Below, piece by piece: positions 8,253 to 18,400 of a DNA stretch of 64,000 bases (positions within the stretch are counted from its first letter, which is position 1; the number at the start of each line of letters is the position of its first letter). The stretch is taken from assembly GCA_052379645.1 (NCBI GenBank), contig JBQSYU010000017.1; one strand, 5' to 3'. The position numbers and the translations under genes are program-made. The notes below the pieces were generated by a model. That model was given only the letters and a program-made list of their open reading frames with translations, made no database searches and was not told where the DNA came from. Source of the DNA: Arthrobacter_H sp030452125. Its GTDB lineage: Bacteria > Actinomycetota > Actinomycetes > Actinomycetales > Micrococcaceae.

Positions 8253-9416
8253 CTAATCCAAGAGCACCAAAGGTTCGCCATCAAAGTCCGGCATCCGGAC
8301 CCCCACCCCCAGCAACTCTGCAAGCGCAGCAACCGTCCGGGCGGCTGCTTGTCCATCACCATAGGGGTTCACAGCGTTGGCCATTTCTTCGTAGGCCGCA
8401 CGGTCGTTCAACAACGTGCTGACCTCGTCGACGATGCGCTGCTCGGCAGTTCCGATGAGTTTGACGGTGCCGGCCACGACGGCCTCGGGACGTTCGGTGT
8501 TTTCACGCATCACCAGCACGGGCTTCCCGAGTCCTGGAGCTTCCTCTTGGACACCACCGGAGTCGGTCAGCACGACCTCGGCGGCTGCCAACATGCGCGT
8601 GAATTCACCGTAGGCCAACGGCTCGGTGACCGTGACATTGGACTTGTCGGCGATGGCCGGAAGTAGTGCCTCACGAACGACGGGGTTCCGGTGGGCGGGC
8701 AAGACGAAGTGCACGTCCGGCTCGGAGTCGGCCAACCGGGCCAAGGCCCGTCCAATGCCGAGCATGGCCTCGCCCTGATTTTCCCGACGATGGCTAGTGA
8801 CCAGTACCAGTCGTTTTCCCGCTCCGACGAGGTGTTCCAGTTCCGGGTCGGTGAACGGCACTTGGCGTTCAACCACTTCGAAAAGGGCATCGATCACCGT
8901 ATTGCCGGTGACAGCAATGGTGGTGGGATCGACGTTCTCCCGAAGGAGGTTATCCCGGCTCGTGCCTGTGGGCGCCAGGTGCAGGCTGGTGACTTGCGAA
9001 GTGACCTTACGGTTGGCCTCCTCGGGGAACGGAGAGGAGATGTCGAAACTGCGCAGCCCGGCTTCAACATGGATCACCGGGATCCCGAGGTTGAAAGCGG
9101 CCAGGGCACCCGCGGTAACGGTGGTCGTGTCGCCCTGCACGATGACGGCGTCCGGTTTTTCATTGGCCAGAATGGCATCCAAACCTGTAATGGTTTTGGC
9201 CAGGACCCCGTTCAGCGTCTGGCGCGGCAGGATGATATTCAGATCGTGCCGCGGCGTGATGCCGAAGAGTTCGTTGACCTGGTCCAGCATTTCCCGGTGC
9301 TGTCCCGTCACGGTGACGATGCACTCGAACTGGCTCGAGGCCTCCAAGGCCTTGACGATCGGAGCCATTTTGATGGCCTCAGGGCGGGTGCCGTAGATCG
9401 GCATGATTTTGAGCAC
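8253..9416 (-). CDS. wecB: UDP-N-acetylglucosamine 2-epimerase
   Basis: Non-hydrolysing epimerase converting UDP-GlcNAc to UDP-ManNAc. The GTG at 9416 is preferred: GGAAGG sits 7 nt before it, and the protein then begins like the family, VLKIMPIYGTRPEAIKMAP. An ATG at 9443 with a poor ribosome site is the alternative. The 387-residue length is typical. Signatures include VQGDTTT, HVEAGLRS, PFPEEANR, LVTSHRREN and LTDSGGVQEEAP, with the conserved Asp, His and Glu residues. It lies 43 bp downstream of wecC; together they make UDP-ManNAcA, a building block of teichuronic-type or capsular polymers. Confidence 0.93.
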   Translation of the reverse strand: MLKIMPIYGTRPEAIKMAPIVKALEASSQFECIVTVTGQHREMLDQVNELFGITPRHDLNIILPRQTLNGVLAKTITGLDAILANEKPDAVIVQGDTTTVTAGALAAFNLGIPVIHVEAGLRSFDISSPFPEEANRKVTSQVTSLHLAPTGTSRDNLLRENVDPTTIAVTGNTVIDALFEVVERQVPFTDPELEHLVGAGKRLVLVTSHRRENQGEAMLGIGRALARLADSEPDVHFVLPAHRNPVVREALLPAIADKSNVTVTEPLAYGEFTRMLAAAEVVLTDSGGVQEEAPGLGKPVLVMRENTERPEAVVAGTVKLIGTAEQRIVDEVSTLLNDRAAYEEMANAVNPYGDGQAAARTVAALAELLGVGVRMPDFDGEPLVLLD

Positions 9417-9459
9417 GTGACTACCTTCCAGTGAAGTATTCATGGTCGTTCGCAGGTAA

Positions 9460-10770
9460 CTAGCGCGACACGAGTGCGTGGGCGAGGTCATCGGGCATTC
9501 CGGGGATTGCTTCAACCGTTCCCGCTTGCCCGCCCGGACGGTCCCAAATGCCGCGAGTGTCAATCACGTGCTTACCGGCTAGCGCCACGGCAGGAACCGC
9601 CTTGAACTGATCGTGGTCAACCAACAAAAGCACGACGTCAGCTTCTTCGAGGGCGGAGTCGATGTCGGTCAATTCGATGTTGGAGTGCGCTTCAAGCGTC
9701 TTGGGTAGGGATTCGATATGCGGCTCGACAGCGAGGATGCGGTTGTCAGCGAACTCTCCGGCTACCCGGGACGCGATCCCGATCGCCGGGGACTCTCGCA
9801 AATCGTCGATATTCGCCTTGAACGCGAGTCCGAGGACGGCAACAGTGGCGATGGGCCCCGCGCTCTTGAGCGCTTCCTCCACTTTGCCGACAACCCATCC
9901 TGGCTTGCTGTCATTCGACTCGCGAGCCTGGCGAATCAGTTTTGAATCCTCGGGAGCTGCAGCAACAATGAACCATGGGTCTACAGCGATACAGTGTCCG
10001 CCAACGCCGGGGCCCGGCTGCAGGATATTGACTCGCGGGTGGCGGTTGGCCAGTTCGATGAGTTCCCAGACGTTGATCCCGAGCTTGTCGGAGATCACCG
10101 AGAGCTCATTGGCGAAGGCGATGTTCACGTCACGGTAGGAGTTCTCCACCAGTTTCGCCATTTCAGCGGTCTTGGCATCGGTCAGGAGGATTTCTGCGTC
10201 GCAGAAGGTCGCGTAGAGGTCGCGAGCTGCTTCGGCTGCCTCACGTGTCATGCCGCCAACGATGCGGTCATTGGTGACGAGCTCGACCATGACGCGACCT
10301 GGCAGTACGCGTTCGGGGCAGTGCGCAATCTTCAGAGTGTCGAGGCTGAGGTCGGGGCGGGCTGCCAGCAGGCGGTTGGCCATGTGTTCGGTGGCGCCAG
10401 GAGGGGATGTCGATTCGAGAATCACGAGCTCATCACCGTGCAGTTGCGGGGCGATCTTATCGGCCGCTGCCTCGATGTAAGACAGGTCTGCTGAATGATC
10501 TGCGTTGAACGGAGTAGGAACTGCGACGATGAAAGCGTCGGCGGCTGGGGTTTCGAAAGATGCGCTCAGGGTGCCTTGCGCTACCGCTCCGGCGACGAAG
10601 GCGCCGAGGTCGGGTTCCACGAATGGCACTTGTCCTGCATTGACCGCATCAATGGTCCGCTGGCTGACATCCACGCCCTGCACGTTTAGCCCGTTGGCCG
10701 CCAGAATGGCCGCGGTGGGTAGTCCAATGTATCCAAGCCCTACGACTACCACGTCTTTGATTTCCGTCAT
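9460..10770 (-). CDS. wecC: UDP-N-acetyl-D-mannosamine dehydrogenase
   Basis: This 436-residue member of the UDP-glucose/GDP-mannose dehydrogenase family performs two NAD-dependent oxidations of UDP-ManNAc to UDP-ManNAcA. Domains in order are the N-terminal NAD-binding domain (VVGLGYIGLPTAAIL), the central dimerisation helix with the catalytic Lys region (AEMAKLVENSYRDVNIA), the catalytic Cys in GPGVGGHCIAVDPWF, and the C-terminal UDP-binding domain (LGLAFKANIDDLRESP). A GAGGGG ribosome site stands 2-3 nt before the ATG. Proximity to wecB makes the ManNAc substrate much more likely than glucose or GalNAc. Confidence 0.92.
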   Translation of the reverse strand: MTEIKDVVVVGLGYIGLPTAAILAANGLNVQGVDVSQRTIDAVNAGQVPFVEPDLGAFVAGAVAQGTLSASFETPAADAFIVAVPTPFNADHSADLSYIEAAADKIAPQLHGDELVILESTSPPGATEHMANRLLAARPDLSLDTLKIAHCPERVLPGRVMVELVTNDRIVGGMTREAAEAARDLYATFCDAEILLTDAKTAEMAKLVENSYRDVNIAFANELSVISDKLGINVWELIELANRHPRVNILQPGPGVGGHCIAVDPWFIVAAAPEDSKLIRQARESNDSKPGWVVGKVEEALKSAGPIATVAVLGLAFKANIDDLRESPAIGIASRVAGEFADNRILAVEPHIESLPKTLEAHSNIELTDIDSALEEADVVLLLVDHDQFKAVPAVALAGKHVIDTRGIWDRPGGQAGTVEAIPGMPDDLAHALVSR

Positions 10771-11044
10771 AACCCCTCATCATGATCAAGCGGATGCAGC
10801 TACCTTCAATTTCGCGCGAGTTTGACTTCTATTGGCCCCCCACACGAAATGGACGAAACCAAATAAAATAAATAAATTAGTCCGTCGCTTAATGTATCAT
10901 TATCCATTTTTCACACGGATTAACCGCCGGACATCACACGAATCCTCTTCTCGGCTGCGCGACGCACCAACGACCACCTCCCAACCAATCCTGTATCCCA
11001 GGATGCGGAGCTTCTTGTCGCAGTACTCGGGCCCAAAGAGGTAG
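10771..11044. other. AT-rich intergenic region upstream of wecC
   Basis: These 274 bp carry no supported gene. The middle (about 10850-10910) is strikingly AT-rich for this genome, with runs such as AAATAAAATAAATAAATTAG. It probably holds the wecC promoter and separates the wecCB unit from the GT4/DUF6270 genes. No clear terminator hairpin was found. Confidence 0.5.
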
Positions 11045-12253
11045 CTAGCCCCTGCGACCGTTGTGGCTAACGGCAAGTCCGCCCAAGAAGTCCATATACC
11101 GATGGGCTAGATCACGCATATTTGCGTGCTCGACCACCCACTGTTGTCCGTTCTTCTTCGAAGCGAGCCGTTCGTGATCATCTGCCAAAGCCATCCACAG
11201 CCGTGCGATGGATCTGGGTTCCGCGGCAACGACATCTCCCGCGCCGTTTGTTTCGATCAGTGTGGCGGCCTCACCGCGCAGCACCGCGGTGATGTGCCGG
11301 CCAGTCGCCATTAATTCGTAGGTTTTCGAAGGAATCGTCCACCTGAAGCTAGGCCAATCGGAGCGAAGCGCAACTACGCAGGTGTCCGCCCATTCGTAGT
11401 GCTGGACAAGGCTCTGGCCATCCACGCCTTCTACGAAATCTATGCTGGCATCCAGCGAGCTCGCGAGGTTCTCCAGTCGCTGCTTGGCCGTTCCCCCCCC
11501 GACGAATCGGACGTCCACGGTGTCGCCGACCATGGCGACGGCCCGCACGACGACATCCAGTCCTTGGCTTTCACCGTGGTTCCCCATATAAAGAACACGC
11601 AGAGGCCCCTCATGCTCCCGTCGGGTATCGACCTGGGGCAATCGTTCGGCGCTAATGCCATTATGCACGGTCACTGCCCGCTTTATTCCCCGGGCCTCCA
11701 GCTGCTGGCGGAAGCCCTGGGTAACTGTGACGACCAGATCCGCTTGGTGCTGTACACCGGTCATGACAGCGTCCAATACGGTAGTCACCCTACTGGTGCT
11801 AACACGGGAATCATGGACCAAGTCAGGCCAGGCGTCACGCATCTCCACCACCAGTGGACGACGTCGGATCTTGGCGATCATCCATCCGGCAACGATGTGC
11901 GGAAGACTGGGAATCGTGACCACTATAACGTCGGGACGTGGCGCAAAAAGAGCTCGCGGAACACTCATCGCGGCTGTCAGGCAATGCCTGGCCAAGCGTC
12001 CAGCTCGCGAATCTCCTACGTCAAAACTTGGTAAGCGCCGAATAGATTCGCCTGAGGGGCCAGCTTGAGCGCCTACTCCCCACTTGTCCCATCTGCGCGG
12101 GCTACACGTCGAACCATCCGCAGCTGAAGGGTGTGGTGCGACGACATCAACGTGCCATCCCTGCTCCCGAAAGACTTGGATGAACGCCATCCATCGACGT
12201 TGTGGCGGTGTGCTCTCGGGCCAATATGAGTGGGTCACCAGCATGAGCCTCAT
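11045..12253 (-). CDS. GT4-family glycosyltransferase
   Basis: Predicted GT-B glycosyltransferase of 402 residues, resembling WbuB-like enzymes of surface-polysaccharide clusters. The N-terminal acceptor domain starts LMLVTHSYWPESTPPQRRW; the GT4 C-terminal domain shows RVLYMGNHGESQGLD, RFVGGG and the acidic KTYELMATGRHITAV region near residue 315. Residue DVIVVTIPSLPHIVAGW is typical of the family. It overlaps the upstream DUF6270 gene by 4 bp and has AGGGGA before the ATG, so the two are translationally coupled. The sugar donor is unknown; UDP-ManNAcA from wecCB next door is one possibility. Confidence 0.85.
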   Translation of the reverse strand: MRLMLVTHSYWPESTPPQRRWMAFIQVFREQGWHVDVVAPHPSAADGSTCSPRRWDKWGVGAQAGPSGESIRRLPSFDVGDSRAGRLARHCLTAAMSVPRALFAPRPDVIVVTIPSLPHIVAGWMIAKIRRRPLVVEMRDAWPDLVHDSRVSTSRVTTVLDAVMTGVQHQADLVVTVTQGFRQQLEARGIKRAVTVHNGISAERLPQVDTRREHEGPLRVLYMGNHGESQGLDVVVRAVAMVGDTVDVRFVGGGTAKQRLENLASSLDASIDFVEGVDGQSLVQHYEWADTCVVALRSDWPSFRWTIPSKTYELMATGRHITAVLRGEAATLIETNGAGDVVAAEPRSIARLWMALADDHERLASKKNGQQWVVEHANMRDLAHRYMDFLGGLAVSHNGRRG

Positions 12254-13017
12254 GCGCGTTCCCCTGACTGGGGAACATCGATGGAGCCTACTGGTCGAGG
12301 TGGTAGGGCACGTACCTGTTCAGCCATCCATGAATAGGCAGCTGGAATATAATGATACGGGGCCACTCCCCATTGATGGTTGTCATCCGAGAGGACCAGT
12401 TCATGGGGTAGCTTCGGGACCCGGAGTCCCAATTCGCGTAGATAGGCGTAGTACGGCTCGTAGAGCTCATTCATAGTCGACGGCGGCTCATTTCGGAATC
12501 CGGCTACCTCTATACCCGATTGCGTGTGAGAGGCCCACGGGGTGTCAAAAACTAGAGTACGGTCCAAAACGGATTCTTTTTGCAGTACCCGGACCAGTTG
12601 CCGCGCGCTATAGCTCCACAGTTTGAAATGCCTGTCCGTCGCAAAGCGAACGGAAGGATCTTTCGTGGTCAGCGACTTCCCGAGCGGGCTCCGAGCCAGT
12701 TCATTCGAACGCGTCAGGAATCCTTGTTGATACTGGCGAACGCCCAAACGTTCCACAATTAAATCCATGACGATGGCATCGCTGGCGCCCGCGAAGCGCT
12801 GCAGCATGGGGAACAGGTTTGCATGCAAGTCACCCCGAAGTTGTCGCTGTTGAAATGGCGACGCCAATTGAGTACGTTCCTTTTGAACAACGATGGGAGC
12901 GTGCCCCGAGCTCACCAATGATTGCCGGGCTACATAGCCCAGGAGTTTGTACTCGGTTTTCAATAGCTCAAAGCTGTCGCGGGAGACGCACCCTCCATAC
13001 GCAAAAATTCCCTTCAT
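12250..13017 (-). CDS. DUF6270-like protein, SGNH-hydrolase type
   Basis: The 255-residue protein begins FAYGGCVSRDSFELL, which matches the G-x-C-V-(S/T)-R-D opening of DUF6270 proteins. The C-terminal part has LSDDNHQWGVAPYHYI, a D-x-x-H arrangement like the catalytic Asp/His block of SGNH/GDSL esterases. A nucleophile role for the Ser or Cys of the first block is an inference. Such proteins recur in polysaccharide clusters and may add or remove acyl groups. There is no signal peptide, so it is probably cytosolic. A strong AAAGGAAGGG precedes the ATG. It is coupled to the downstream GT4 gene. Confidence 0.7.
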   Translation of the reverse strand: MKGIFAYGGCVSRDSFELLKTEYKLLGYVARQSLVSSGHAPIVVQKERTQLASPFQQRQLRGDLHANLFPMLQRFAGASDAIVMDLIVERLGVRQYQQGFLTRSNELARSPLGKSLTTKDPSVRFATDRHFKLWSYSARQLVRVLQKESVLDRTLVFDTPWASHTQSGIEVAGFRNEPPSTMNELYEPYYAYLRELGLRVPKLPHELVLSDDNHQWGVAPYHYIPAAYSWMAEQVRALPPRPVGSIDVPQSGERA

Positions 13018-13051
13018 CCCTTCCTTTCACGTCAACGAGGGCGATAATATC

Positions 13052-15130
13052 CTACGCGCTGGCGCCAGACACGAATGACCATCGGTACACTTTGGATCCT
13101 CGTGAGTAGTACAACTCTCCGTTCCCGCTCAGGACCAGGTTGCCCCCGCGCGCGATGTCCCTGCGAGTCAAGTCGGCCTTGTCGATGAGGAAGACCTTGC
13201 CCCGGGCGCACCCAGCAAGTTGCTGGCCCACATCCACAAGATTCCGTCCCCTTGCATAGGACTTGGTATCGCGCGCTTTGGAATATCGCTTCTTTCGCTT
13301 GACCTTTAGCGTTTCAGAATCCAGTTCGAAGATGGTGTCCACGCTCCATCCCCAGAGCATTCCATCCGCGTCGAACATCAAGGTAGAAACTGTCGCATCC
13401 CCCGGCACCGGAATCACTGTTTTCTCAATTTGGCCCGAATGTGAGTCAACTAGAATCACCGTACCGTCTCCCGGATCGCGGGCGGTCCCTAGACCTCCGG
13501 TTGCCCCCGTGCCAACATAGAGACGACCTTTGGAATGGGCCAATGTCAAGGGGGATCGATTCGGCGCAATATTAGTCACGGCTTTTTCGATGCCATCCTC
13601 GACATGCAGGAACGTCAACGCCCCTCCTGATCGTCCGTACACAGGGATCGATGCGATGGCCGCTCGTCCTTCTCCGAGGTCCTCAATGGCCACCGGACGG
13701 TCCTGCCCCTGTTCCAAGGACCAGCTTGCTACCGGCGCCGAAAACGAATCCGATCCGCCGTGGAGCAGGTGGATGATGGCACCCGGATAGGTACCGACCA
13801 AGAGATCATCGCCACTGGTCCCAAAGGACTCGATTTGTCCACGCAGTGCGTGCTGAACGTCTGCCGCGCCGTCACCGCTCAGCTCAACGAAGTACGAGGT
13901 CGTTCCGTACCCGCCGACCAATACCCTTCCCTCTGATTCAACACCCAGGCATCGGATCTGTACCGGAGCCGGAGTGCCTGCGGATGACTTTTGCGTCAAT
14001 TTATCCTTGTCTCGATCCCACCTCAGGATGTCGCCACTGACGTTAATCGTCACCAGCGAGGCTCGTTCTCCAGTGATCTTTTGCCAGGTATGGCCCCGGA
14101 GCGTGGAGACTGATTCTCCACCAGCCAGGACATGGTCTCGATCCGAGGCCACCTCAGTACTGTGCAATTCCCCACTGGAACTAACCCAGTAGAGGGCTGC
14201 AGGTTCTCCGGGTTCGGAAGCAGCCAGTCCCCTGACGGCTCCGGAAATTTCTCCACCCCACTTCCGCTCCTGCGCGTCATAGGCGTAGATGACGTCTTCC
14301 GAATCCACCCTTGCGAAAACATGGGTTCCAACGACGGCCGTGTCATAGACGAAGTCCCGCTTGACGTTCTTTTTGGACTCTGGGAGTGGGATCCGCCGTT
14401 TGGTTCCTTTGAGCGTATCCACCTGCCACAAGGCCGGATCGGCCGTACCGGTACCGACATAGGCGATGTTCCTGACCGTGCTGATACCCATTGAATATTT
14501 ATTCTTTGCACCAAGTCGCCCGAAGTCCCGCCAAGTTTCATCTTTTGGGTCATATGCGAGCAGGCGCGCCGTCGGATATGTGGTGAACAAGATGCGTCCG
14601 TCGTCCAAGCCCGCCGCGTTCCAATATGCGTCCCGACTCATGGCTGGGCCGGCTGGCAGTTTCACCAGCTTTCGGGTGTCGACGTCATAGGAATAAGCTC
14701 GGCCATCCTGCAGCCCGATGTAGATTTTCCGGTCCTTGGCGCCCGTGGCCAAAGCGCGGGTGGAAACCGATTGCCCTGCGCCACCGTTCAACGCTGCCGA
14801 AGAGACCAGATGACCACTACGCGTGTTCACTAGGCTCATCTGTGCAGGTTCTCCTGATGCCACGTATGCCGTGAGCGGTTCGCCGCGAGTATCCCTGGTG
14901 AAGGTGGCGGTTGCTGCAATGATGGCGGCCACGGGGCTGCCAACATCATGCTGCCCTACAGACTGGGAAGTGTCCCTAGGTGAGACGCTAGGGCTTGGAG
15001 AGCCATCCAACGGTGTGGGCGTAGGCTTACAGCCGGCACTCCCCGCAGCCACGGCTCCGGCCACTGCCATGCCGAGGACAGTTCGACGCCGGTAGTCGGT
15101 GGCGGAATGCGACGCAACTGTAGCGTCCAT
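13052..15130 (-). CDS. Tat-exported lipoprotein with beta-propeller domain
   Basis: The ATG at 15130 (692 residues) is chosen because AAGGA lies 7 nt before it. The N-terminus carries a twin-arginine signal, DYRRRTVLGMAVAG, that ends in a lipobox AGC. A Ser/Pro/Thr linker and about 600 residues of repeated beta-strand blades follow, of the kind AYSYDVDTRKLVKL, IYAYDAQERKWGGE and LLAYDPKDETWRDFG, which indicates a PQQ/YVTN-like propeller. No catalytic motif was recognised. Its place between polysaccharide genes suggests a surface-exposed sensing or scaffold role. Tat export implies that it folds, perhaps with a cofactor, before translocation. Confidence 0.78.
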   Translation of the reverse strand: MDATVASHSATDYRRRTVLGMAVAGAVAAGSAGCKPTPTPLDGSPSPSVSPRDTSQSVGQHDVGSPVAAIIAATATFTRDTRGEPLTAYVASGEPAQMSLVNTRSGHLVSSAALNGGAGQSVSTRALATGAKDRKIYIGLQDGRAYSYDVDTRKLVKLPAGPAMSRDAYWNAAGLDDGRILFTTYPTARLLAYDPKDETWRDFGRLGAKNKYSMGISTVRNIAYVGTGTADPALWQVDTLKGTKRRIPLPESKKNVKRDFVYDTAVVGTHVFARVDSEDVIYAYDAQERKWGGEISGAVRGLAASEPGEPAALYWVSSSGELHSTEVASDRDHVLAGGESVSTLRGHTWQKITGERASLVTINVSGDILRWDRDKDKLTQKSSAGTPAPVQIRCLGVESEGRVLVGGYGTTSYFVELSGDGAADVQHALRGQIESFGTSGDDLLVGTYPGAIIHLLHGGSDSFSAPVASWSLEQGQDRPVAIEDLGEGRAAIASIPVYGRSGGALTFLHVEDGIEKAVTNIAPNRSPLTLAHSKGRLYVGTGATGGLGTARDPGDGTVILVDSHSGQIEKTVIPVPGDATVSTLMFDADGMLWGWSVDTIFELDSETLKVKRKKRYSKARDTKSYARGRNLVDVGQQLAGCARGKVFLIDKADLTRRDIARGGNLVLSGNGELYYSRGSKVYRWSFVSGASA

Positions 15131-15279
15131 TTCGGTTTCCTTCTTCATGCTCGCTTCAGCGATGTAGAGCCCGATGCTCGACCAGTTCTCAAGGATCGCA
15201 GCTTGGCTTTGGCAGGGGGTCGGCTTGTAGACTCGGTTCCGCGCTCCACACCGAGAGCGCTGGAAGAAAGCGAGTCCAT

Positions 15280-15495
15280 GTGCCCGAGCCACTCATTCCG
15301 GGAGCTCGACACCAACGTTCCCGTCGCCGAGTCACCAGTACGCCTCATGCGTCCGTTCCCCAAACGTCGACCAGGAGGCGCAGATCCTCTGGGTCGACCC
15401 AAACTCGCCGGAGAGTGAAACGTGTCCAAGGGCTCATGTTTTTCACCCTGATTGCCTTTGTGCTCACTACTTCGGGTTTGTTCTTCATTGGCTAG
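15280..15495 (+). CDS. Possible small basic tail-anchored membrane protein
   Basis: This GTG-started frame of 71 residues is divergent from the propeller gene and overlaps the 3' end of the large glycosyltransferase gene by 11 bp. It is Arg-rich (TRRRRSSG, TRRRVKRVQG) and ends in one hydrophobic helix, MFFTLIAFVLTTSGLFFIG. GGAAG lies about 13 nt upstream, which is rather far. The clean basic-plus-TM layout and the lack of any other gene in this gap favour a real gene, but codon usage in the first half is unremarkable and chance cannot be excluded. Confidence 0.4.
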   Translation: MPEPLIPGARHQRSRRRVTSTPHASVPQTSTRRRRSSGSTQTRRRVKRVQGLMFFTLIAFVLTTSGLFFIG

Positions 15496-18400
15496 CCCCG
15501 AGAATGAGATCGCCTAGCCTTTGATGTATTTCCACCGGAGAGAAGTGTTCCACGGCAAAGGCCTTCGCTGCATCACATTTCGCTGAATACCGCTGCGGGT
15601 CCTCCGCGCTGTCTCTAATTTCCAGCAACATGGATTCAACGTTGAGATGCAGCCAACTCTTCGGATAAATAAGCCCCGCACCCGGCCACGCCAAGGAGAC
15701 GGGCATGGCCCCTGACGCAGCACCGTCCGCCAATGTGAGGTGAAAAGACTCAAAATCACTCGTGGACAGGGCGACACCAATTCCCGCATACCAATCGGCC
15801 ATGTCGTCACCGTGCGGATCGAAATGGACGGCACCTCTCAGACGTGAATCATCGGAAATGCGTCGCTGCAACTCGTTGTAGTACCCCATCTCGCCGGCCC
15901 GGCCAAGCATCCAAGGATACTCCTCCGGGCGACGCCCTTTCACTCGAAGTGTGAAACGACGATCGTTCTCACGCAAACGCGCGATCAGGGTCAAAGCGCG
16001 GTCCAGATGTTTTTGCCGTGGGACCATGCCGACGATCCCCAGTGTATGCCGCCGTTCCGGCTGCCCTGCCGCTCCTGCGGGCTCAATGCCGAGGGTATTG
16101 GGGACCACGCTGGTCCGTTCGATGTCATAGCCGAATCGGCGAAGTGCCACCTGACGGACGAATTCACCCACAAATACCGTGTGGTCAATCAGCCCAACAT
16201 CGAGACGATGTAGGTAAGGAGTGAATAGTTCTTGTGAATGGAACCTGCTCGTCAACCGCTGGCCAGCAGTCCGGTATCTGGCGTACCACTCGACATTTCC
16301 CAACGACCACTCACAAAAGATCGTGTCCGCATCAGCCAAGAGCCGCTTGCTGCGCTCGGCATCGTGGACTGCGTGGCCATCCCATACATCCGTCGTCACG
16401 TGATGACCTTGTTGCTGCATCCAATCCATGATGCCACCGGCGAATTTCAGGTCGTGGCCTGCCACGAGCACCCGTCGGGATTCGTGGAGCACTTCGATGC
16501 GCTCGCGTGAGGGAGCCGTGACCGAAGGAGTCGTGCTGAAGTTCCGACGCAAAGTGAGCACCGGGGCCGAATCCTCCCCACGCTCTTCCCCGCCTAGACA
16601 CGGTGCCCCGGAGACCCGCTCGCCGTGCACCCAGAGCGTTTTACCCACCGAAGTCACGTCGTCACGACTTAGCTGGACGCGGCCGGAGGTGAATTCCGCC
16701 GCACGACACAGGTCTTCGGCCGCGACGACATCGGAGAGCGCGGCTCCGAGCCGGCAGCTCAGTCCGGGCACTTTTCCGCCAGCCTCACCCCAGAGAACCG
16801 CGATCCCGTTATCGGTCAGCTGTCGAGCTACCTCCTGAGAGCGATTGTCTTCGGCCGAGACCACACCAACGGCGTCTGGTCGGTGGGTTTGCTCCAGGAT
16901 CAACGCTGTCGTGGGTGACTCAAGGTCGTCGACAATCAGCGTATATGGCACGAGCTGCGGCGTTTTCACGAGAAGGCCAGCGGTGCGCAACATGTAGGCC
17001 AGCCGGTGGGAAGCCAAATGTGCCCTATACGTGTAGCGATGCACGTTCCAGGCATCAGCATTGCGTTCAGGTTCGTTTTCCATCCACAGTTGGGCAATCA
17101 ATCCTGCTTCAGTAGCGTCTGCCGTGGTCGGAACCATGCCGTTGAAAACGGTGTCCACGCCATTTCCCGGTCCCGAGAGGACCGGTGTGCCGCTGGCGGC
17201 GAGTTCCACGACACGACGGGAGAACATCGTCGGAGAGTCGGTGACGGAATTGACGTTGAGGTGCACCGGGTGCGTTTTATAAGCCTGAACCATCTCCATG
17301 TAGTCAAGACCGCCGCGCACGAAGTCCGCCAACTCGGCCGGGAAGTGGTACGGCGATTCCGGCAGATTAGCCTGCCTGTCGTAGATAGCCAAGCCATAGG
17401 GTTGTCCTGCGCTCAAAAGTGTTGACAGCACTCTGGAGCGTTCCGGGTAGCGTTCCCCATAGAACGTACCGCCATAGGCAATGCTGTGCTCCACGCGGCG
17501 CTCGGTGTGCATGGGGTTGTGTAGGCTGGGTTGCGCCCAAAATGGTAGTGAGCCAATGCTCGAGTTGGATGCACCGCGATGCTCGTAGTAGCTCGGAATT
17601 CGATCCGCGTCGGTGGTGAACACGTGATCGAAGAGTTTGGCAGTCAGCCTGAACCTGCTGAAGTGAATCGGGTCTTCCTTATTCCAAAAGATGGTGGGGA
17701 TTCCACGCGAGCGGCAGTATGTCACCATGGCCTTCAACTCTGCGAACGATGATTCGTCGTAGTAGCCGACTTTGCCACGCCATAAACCGTCATTGCCTTC
17801 CCAAGCGGATTCGACCAAAAGGGCGTCAATGTTCTGGGATTCCAATTGCTGACGCCAGGTTCCGGGCGCTGGCAGGACGAGTTGGCATTCGGAGGCCAGC
17901 GAGCTCCGGGTGAATTCATCGGAGATCAGGGCGAGTCTTGTCTTCGACAGCTCCTTGGCCCCTACATCCGGGGCGCACATGTCATGGTCAAGTGTCCGAT
18001 GTGCTCGTCTCACTTCTTCCGCCATGGCCGACCAGCTACGGTGCTCCACGACCCATGAACGAGCGGCACGTCCAATGTCGGCCCGACGTTCTGGGTTGTC
18101 AGCAAGTTCCACCAGAGCCCGGGCCATCGCGTCCGTGTCGCCTGCAGGGAAGATCAGTCCACGATCCGCGTCATGACCGAAAATATCGACTAGCGGAGCC
18201 ACATCCGAGGCGACGACCGGCCGACCGGCGGCCATGGCCTCTAGTGGTTTGAGGGGGGACACCATTTCAGTGATCTGGTTGGACAGGCGTGGGCAGACGA
18301 CGATATCCATCGCCGAGAGATAGCGCGGAATTTCAGATGACGGGGCACGCCCGGCGAAAACGACGCTGTTGGCCGGCAGCAATTCCGCCGCCCGTTGTTT

